Positions 29,466-32,779 of a DNA stretch of 32,779 bases are shown here, piece after piece. The DNA comes from Streptomyces oryzae (GTDB lineage Bacteria > Actinomycetota > Actinomycetes > Streptomycetales > Streptomycetaceae). Numbering within the stretch: position 1 is the first letter of the stretch; each line of letters opens with the position of its first letter. Below the pieces are notes generated by a model that did no database searches, had not been told where the DNA came from, and worked only from the letters and a program-made list of their open reading frames with translations. Location of the stretch: NCBI RefSeq assembly GCF_017676365.1, contig NZ_JADKMA010000068.1:1-32779 (forward strand). Reading direction: 5' to 3'. Position numbers and translations under genes: made by a program.

Positions 29466-31622
29466 TCAGGATTCGCCGCCGTACGTGCCGTTGGGGTACG
29501 CGGGGTCGTAGCCGTAACCGCCGCCCGGCTCGTACGGCACTCCGCCGTACGCCGCGCCTTCGTCGTACGCGCCGGGCACGTAACCGCCGCCCTGCTGCTG
29601 GTCGATGGCCTGCGCCTCCGCCTCCGCGGCCTCCCGCTCGGCCTGGGCCGCGCGCTGCTCGACCACCGTACGGACCGCGTCCAGCACCCCGCGGTAGCCG
29701 GAGCACCGGCACAGGTTCCCGCTGATCGCCTTGCGGGTCTCCAGCTCGGTGGGCGCGTGGTTGCCCTCCAGCAGGTCGTGCACGGTCATCGCGAGTCCCG
29801 GGACACAGAACCCGCACTGCACCGAGCCGCTTTCGGCGAGCGCGCACTGGACGTCCGAGGGGGTGCCGTCGGCCGACAGCCCCTCGACAGTGCGGACTTC
29901 GCTCCCCGCGGCGGTGGCGGCGGGCACCAGGCACGCGGCCACCAGCCGCCCGTCCACCTGCACCGAGCACGCCCCGCACTCGCCCTGCGAGCAGCCGTCC
30001 TTCGCCCCGGCGAGCCCCAGCCGCTCCCGGAGCACGTACAGCAGCGACTCCCCGATCCAGGCGCTGGCGACCGGGCGGTCGACGCCGTTGACCCGCAGGA
30101 CGTACGAGACGTGCGGATGCTCGTCCTCCGTGTCGACGGCCTCGGGCAGCGCCGCTGCCTCGTCGTCCGCTTCGGGCCCGGCCTCCGCGGCGGCGATGTC
30201 GGTGCCGTCCTCTGAGGTCTCCTCCGTCGTCCGGGGCTCCGGAATGGTCTCGGGGGCGGACTCGGCCGCGTCAGCGGGCTGCTCGGACTGCTCGATTCCG
30301 TCAGCGGTTTCAGCCGGGGTGGCCGATTCGGCGGGTTCGCTGATTTCGCCGCTTGCGGGGGAGCCGGCGTCCGGCTGCGGGGCCGCGGGCTGCGGTGCGG
30401 GCGCTGCCGCGGCGAGGGAGGTGACCTCGGAGTCGGCCTGGCTGCTCTCCGGTCCGGCGGGCGGCGCGGGGGGCTGACCGGCGACGATTCCGGCCTCCGC
30501 GCCGGGCTGCGGTTCGGGGTGCCAGGGCTCTTCGGAAGGTGCGGGCGTCGGGTCGGCGGTGGGCGCGCCGGGGAACGCGTACCCGGCGCCAGGGCTGCCC
30601 GGTGCGCCCTCGAACGGCTGCTCCGCAGCGCCCGGTTCGGGCACGGGCACAGGTCCGGGGGCAGCCGTCTCCGGCGCGCCGGCGGGGGCCGGGGGCTCCC
30701 AGTGCGGGGCCGACGCCGGCGACGTGGGCGCCCAGGCCTGCGCGGGCTCCCCCTCCTGCGTGCTGCGGGGCTCGGCCGCACCGGGCGCGGGCTGCGCGGG
30801 CGAACCGGGCGCGGGCTGCGCTGGCTTCTCGTCGGCGTTCGCCGCGCGGGCCACGCCCGTGCCGAGCGGGCGGCGGTTCGTACGCGCCTCGTGCGAGCCC
30901 GCGAGCGCGGCGGCCGCACCATGGACCTGCTCCGGCACTCCGCCCTCATGCACGTCCCCGGGCTGCTCGTACGCCCAAGGCTGACCGGGCTGACCGGAGT
31001 GACCCAAGTGGCCGGAATGGCCAGGCTGTCCATACGGTCCGGGCTGTCCGCCCTGTCCGGCCTGTCCGGCCTGCTCACCGTTCTCCAGCGCGAACGGCAT
31101 CACCCAGTGCCCGGAAGCACCACCGGCCGCCGTGCCGGCCCCCGCGGCGGGAGACGGCGAGGCCGGGGGAACGCTGCCGTCCGGACCAGGCTGGGACGCT
31201 CCCGGCTGCGCAGGTCCGGGCTGGGCCGCGGGGTCGATGGGTGGCGGGGTGTAGCCGCCCTGGCCCGTGCCGGGCGCGGCCAGCGGCGCGTCCTCCGCGA
31301 AGTCGAAGCCGCCGCTGGGCAGCTGGACGAAGGCGGTGGCATCGGCGTCGTACTCGCCGCCGCCCCAGCTCCGGGGCACATGCTGCCCGTGCGGGGCGTA
31401 GGGATCACCACCGTACGATGCGCCGCCATACGGTTCACCGCCGTACTGTTCAGCGCCGTACTGCTCGGCACCGCCCGCGCCGTTCCCGTTCCCGTACTCG
31501 TACTCGTCCGTGCCCGTGTGCGCGCTCACGTGTCCGTGCGGGTCCGCACCCGCGTGCGGCCCCGCGCCCCCGTTCCGGTTTCCGTTCCCGTTGTCGTGTG
31601 GTGCCTGTGGTGTGCCGCTCAT
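29466..31622 (-). CDS. 2Fe-2S subunit of the molybdo-hydroxylase with about 500-residue disordered extension
   Basis: 718 residues. The functional domain is residues about 502-660, with both [2Fe-2S] clusters intact: C544, C549, C552, C564 (plant-ferredoxin type, DGCSQGECGACSVQ) and C603, C606, C638, C640 (QCGFC ... LCRC). It passes electrons from Mo to FAD. Family members are usually about 160 residues. Here residues 1-501 are low complexity: Gly/Tyr repeats (EQYGGEPYGGASYGG), Pro/Ala/Gln, GQPGHSGHLGHSGQPG repeats, then an acidic stretch. The C-terminus is again Gly/Tyr-rich. The ATG at 31622 overlaps the FAD gene's TGA (ATGA) and has GGGAGGG 7 nt upstream, so the extension is very probably translated. 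Confidence 0.9.
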   Translation of the reverse strand: MSGTPQAPHDNGNGNRNGGAGPHAGADPHGHVSAHTGTDEYEYGNGNGAGGAEQYGAEQYGGEPYGGASYGGDPYAPHGQHVPRSWGGGEYDADATAFVQLPSGGFDFAEDAPLAAPGTGQGGYTPPPIDPAAQPGPAQPGASQPGPDGSVPPASPSPAAGAGTAAGGASGHWVMPFALENGEQAGQAGQGGQPGPYGQPGHSGHLGHSGQPGQPWAYEQPGDVHEGGVPEQVHGAAAALAGSHEARTNRRPLGTGVARAANADEKPAQPAPGSPAQPAPGAAEPRSTQEGEPAQAWAPTSPASAPHWEPPAPAGAPETAAPGPVPVPEPGAAEQPFEGAPGSPGAGYAFPGAPTADPTPAPSEEPWHPEPQPGAEAGIVAGQPPAPPAGPESSQADSEVTSLAAAAPAPQPAAPQPDAGSPASGEISEPAESATPAETADGIEQSEQPADAAESAPETIPEPRTTEETSEDGTDIAAAEAGPEADDEAAALPEAVDTEDEHPHVSYVLRVNGVDRPVASAWIGESLLYVLRERLGLAGAKDGCSQGECGACSVQVDGRLVAACLVPAATAAGSEVRTVEGLSADGTPSDVQCALAESGSVQCGFCVPGLAMTVHDLLEGNHAPTELETRKAISGNLCRCSGYRGVLDAVRTVVEQRAAQAEREAAEAEAQAIDQQQGGGYVPGAYDEGAAYGGVPYEPGGGYGYDPAYPNGTYGGES
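30975..31080. repeat. Short tandem repeats in the FeS-subunit extension
   Basis: Repeated 9-nt units (CTGTCCGGC, CTGACCGGG and variants) encode GQAGQ, GQPG and GHSG runs on the minus strand. Confidence 0.7.
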
Positions 31623-32557
31623 GCGAGAGCCCTCCCGAGTCCTCGGCGGGCCAGTGTCGCCACCGTACGCCGCAAGTGCAGCGCCGCGGGCGGAAGCTGG
31701 GGGACGGCACCGGGGGCGCCGTCCTGGCCCTCCTCGGGGGCCGGGTCCGGGATGCACGCCATCGCGACGTACTCCCCGAAAGCGGACAGCGCCTCGGGGG
31801 CCAGCGACCGTTCACCGTCCCAGTCGATGAGCGAGGCGATCCACTGCTCGGCCTCCAGCGGGCGCAGCGGCATCGGTGCGACGGCGCCCACCGCGCAGCG
31901 CACTCCGCGCCGCATCGGGTCGAGCACGACGGCGACGGAGGCCAGCGCGCGGCTCGGTCCGGTACGGCTGGTGGCTTTCAGGAAGGTCTGCGGCGCGTGC
32001 AGCAGCGGCACCTTGACGTAGCCGACGACCTCGCTCGGCTGCAGCATGTCCATCCCCGCGAGCAGATGGCTGACCGGCAGTTCGCGGCGCGACCCCTCCG
32101 GGCCCGCGATGGAGAGCGTGGCCTCCAGCGCGGCCAGCACCGGCAGCGCGTCACCGGTGGGTGAGGCGCTGACGATGTTGCCGCCGAGGGTGCCCGCGTT
32201 GCGGATCTGCGGGGGGCCGGCGGCGCGGGCCGCGGCGGCGAGTGCGGGGATGAGCGCGGCGAAGTCGGGGCGGCCCATCCGCGCGTGGGTGAGGCCGGCG
32301 CCGAGCACGGCGTACCCGTCCTGGTACGACCAGCCGCGGATCTCGCTGATCCGGCCGAGTCCCACGAGCGCGGCGGGGCGGAGCTGCCCGGAGTTGACGT
32401 CGGCCATCAGATCGGTGCCCCCGGCGACCGGCACCGCCGCCGGTACGGCGGACAGCGCGGAGACGGCCTCGTCCAGGGTGGTCGGCAACATGACAGCAGG
32501 GGGCACAGCCTGCGCGGCTCGTTCGCCGTCTGGTGCATGCCGTACGTGCGTGCTCAA
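31619..32557 (-). CDS. FAD subunit of the molybdo-hydroxylase (CoxM/XdhA-type)
   Basis: 312 residues with a PCMH-type FAD-binding domain: PVAGGTDLM (43-51) and IRNAGTLGGNIVSASPTGD (118-136) are the two family signatures. The C-terminal CO-dehydrogenase flavoprotein domain follows, with FLKATSRTGPSRALASVAVV and VRCAVGAVAPMPLRPLEAEQ. It takes electrons from the 2Fe-2S subunit and passes them to an acceptor. I chose the TTG at 32557 because AGGGG lies about 7 nt upstream and the frame before it is not FAD-domain-like; this is less certain than other starts. Its TGA overlaps the FeS gene's ATG. Confidence 0.9.
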   Translation of the reverse strand: MSTHVRHAPDGERAAQAVPPAVMLPTTLDEAVSALSAVPAAVPVAGGTDLMADVNSGQLRPAALVGLGRISEIRGWSYQDGYAVLGAGLTHARMGRPDFAALIPALAAAARAAGPPQIRNAGTLGGNIVSASPTGDALPVLAALEATLSIAGPEGSRRELPVSHLLAGMDMLQPSEVVGYVKVPLLHAPQTFLKATSRTGPSRALASVAVVLDPMRRGVRCAVGAVAPMPLRPLEAEQWIASLIDWDGERSLAPEALSAFGEYVAMACIPDPAPEEGQDGAPGAVPQLPPAALHLRRTVATLARRGLGRALA

Positions 32558-32779
32558 CCTGCTGCCCCTTCCCCGACATACCGGGCTCCCGGCTGCACTG
32601 CCGTACGGTACGTGCTCACAGCCCGGACGAGGCAACTCTGGCATATCTCGGCCCGCGCCCGACACGAGGGCCAGGGATGGGCCCTTTCGCACCATTTGAC
32701 GGATGGCTTCGCCGAGCGCCCGTACCTCTTACGGGGCGGCGGTCCTGGACGGGGGGACGGGGTACACCTACGGGCATAC
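32558..32779. other. Upstream region of the molybdo-hydroxylase operon, right edge of window
   Basis: No gene is supported. The operon's promoter is expected here on the minus strand, but I see no hexamer pair good enough to name. A plus-strand TTGACG (32696-32701) has no clear -10. Confidence 0.4.

Noticed and set aside
30975..31080. Short tandem repeats resembling a satellite or CRISPR
   Set aside because: 9-nt coding repeats in the FeS-subunit extension with no spacers.
1..32779. Antibiotic or siderophore gene cluster
   Set aside because: No synthase, synthetase, terpene cyclase or precursor-peptide gene is present; the two MFS pumps have local regulators or stand alone.

Overview
The window is a stretch of chromosome from a high-GC actinomycete, almost certainly Streptomyces. 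The evidence is very high GC with strong G/C at third codon positions, frequent GTG/TTG starts, likely leaderless transcripts, an SsgA-like sporulation protein, an LTGC lipobox, and a gene order I remember from the central part of Streptomyces chromosomes (clpS - pncB - pncA ... ssgG ... hydroxyphenylpyruvate dioxygenase - Lrp regulator). That synteny is recalled, not searched. I see no phage, transposon, CRISPR array, rRNA, tRNA or antibiotic gene cluster.

Layout. 1-2800: a partial DUF2017 gene and clpS on the minus strand, divergent from pncB and pncA, the NAD-salvage pair. 2940-7375: a hypothetical protein, a 707-nt gene-poor gap, a small membrane protein, and two related RDD-family membrane proteins, the second with a DUF2510 domain and a long repetitive disordered segment. 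7749-8159: an SsgA-like protein, probably ssgG. 8184-10251: a drug-efflux-type MFS transporter divergent from an HxlR regulator, with twin palindromes between them, followed by a gene remnant. 10573-13778: FAD oxidase and hydroxyphenylpyruvate dioxygenase divergent from an Lrp regulator, with a conspicuous operator-like palindrome. 13831-18210, all minus strand: membrane-anchored Lon-like protease, IclR regulator, SF2 helicase and lipoprotein. 18850-24084: small membrane protein, secreted seven-repeat FG-GAP protein, secreted amidase with an added lysozyme-like domain, and a second MFS transporter. 24144-26840: LysR regulator, cysteine dioxygenase and YeiH-type exporter, which reads as a sulfur module (cysteine oxidation plus sulfur oxyanion export). 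26991-32557: a minus-strand FAD - FeS - Mo molybdo-hydroxylase operon.

The least ordinary system is the molybdo-hydroxylase operon. Its Mo subunit departs from the xanthine oxidase family at three active-site motifs, including loss of the catalytic glutamate position. Its 2Fe-2S subunit, normally about 160 residues, carries a roughly 500-residue low-complexity extension and a Gly/Tyr-rich tail. Other notable features are the hairpin in the ssgG leader, the 21-bp potential stem ending just before the second MFS gene, shared LysR-box-like sites, and a family of dispersed intergenic repeats ending in a C(UUCG)G hairpin.
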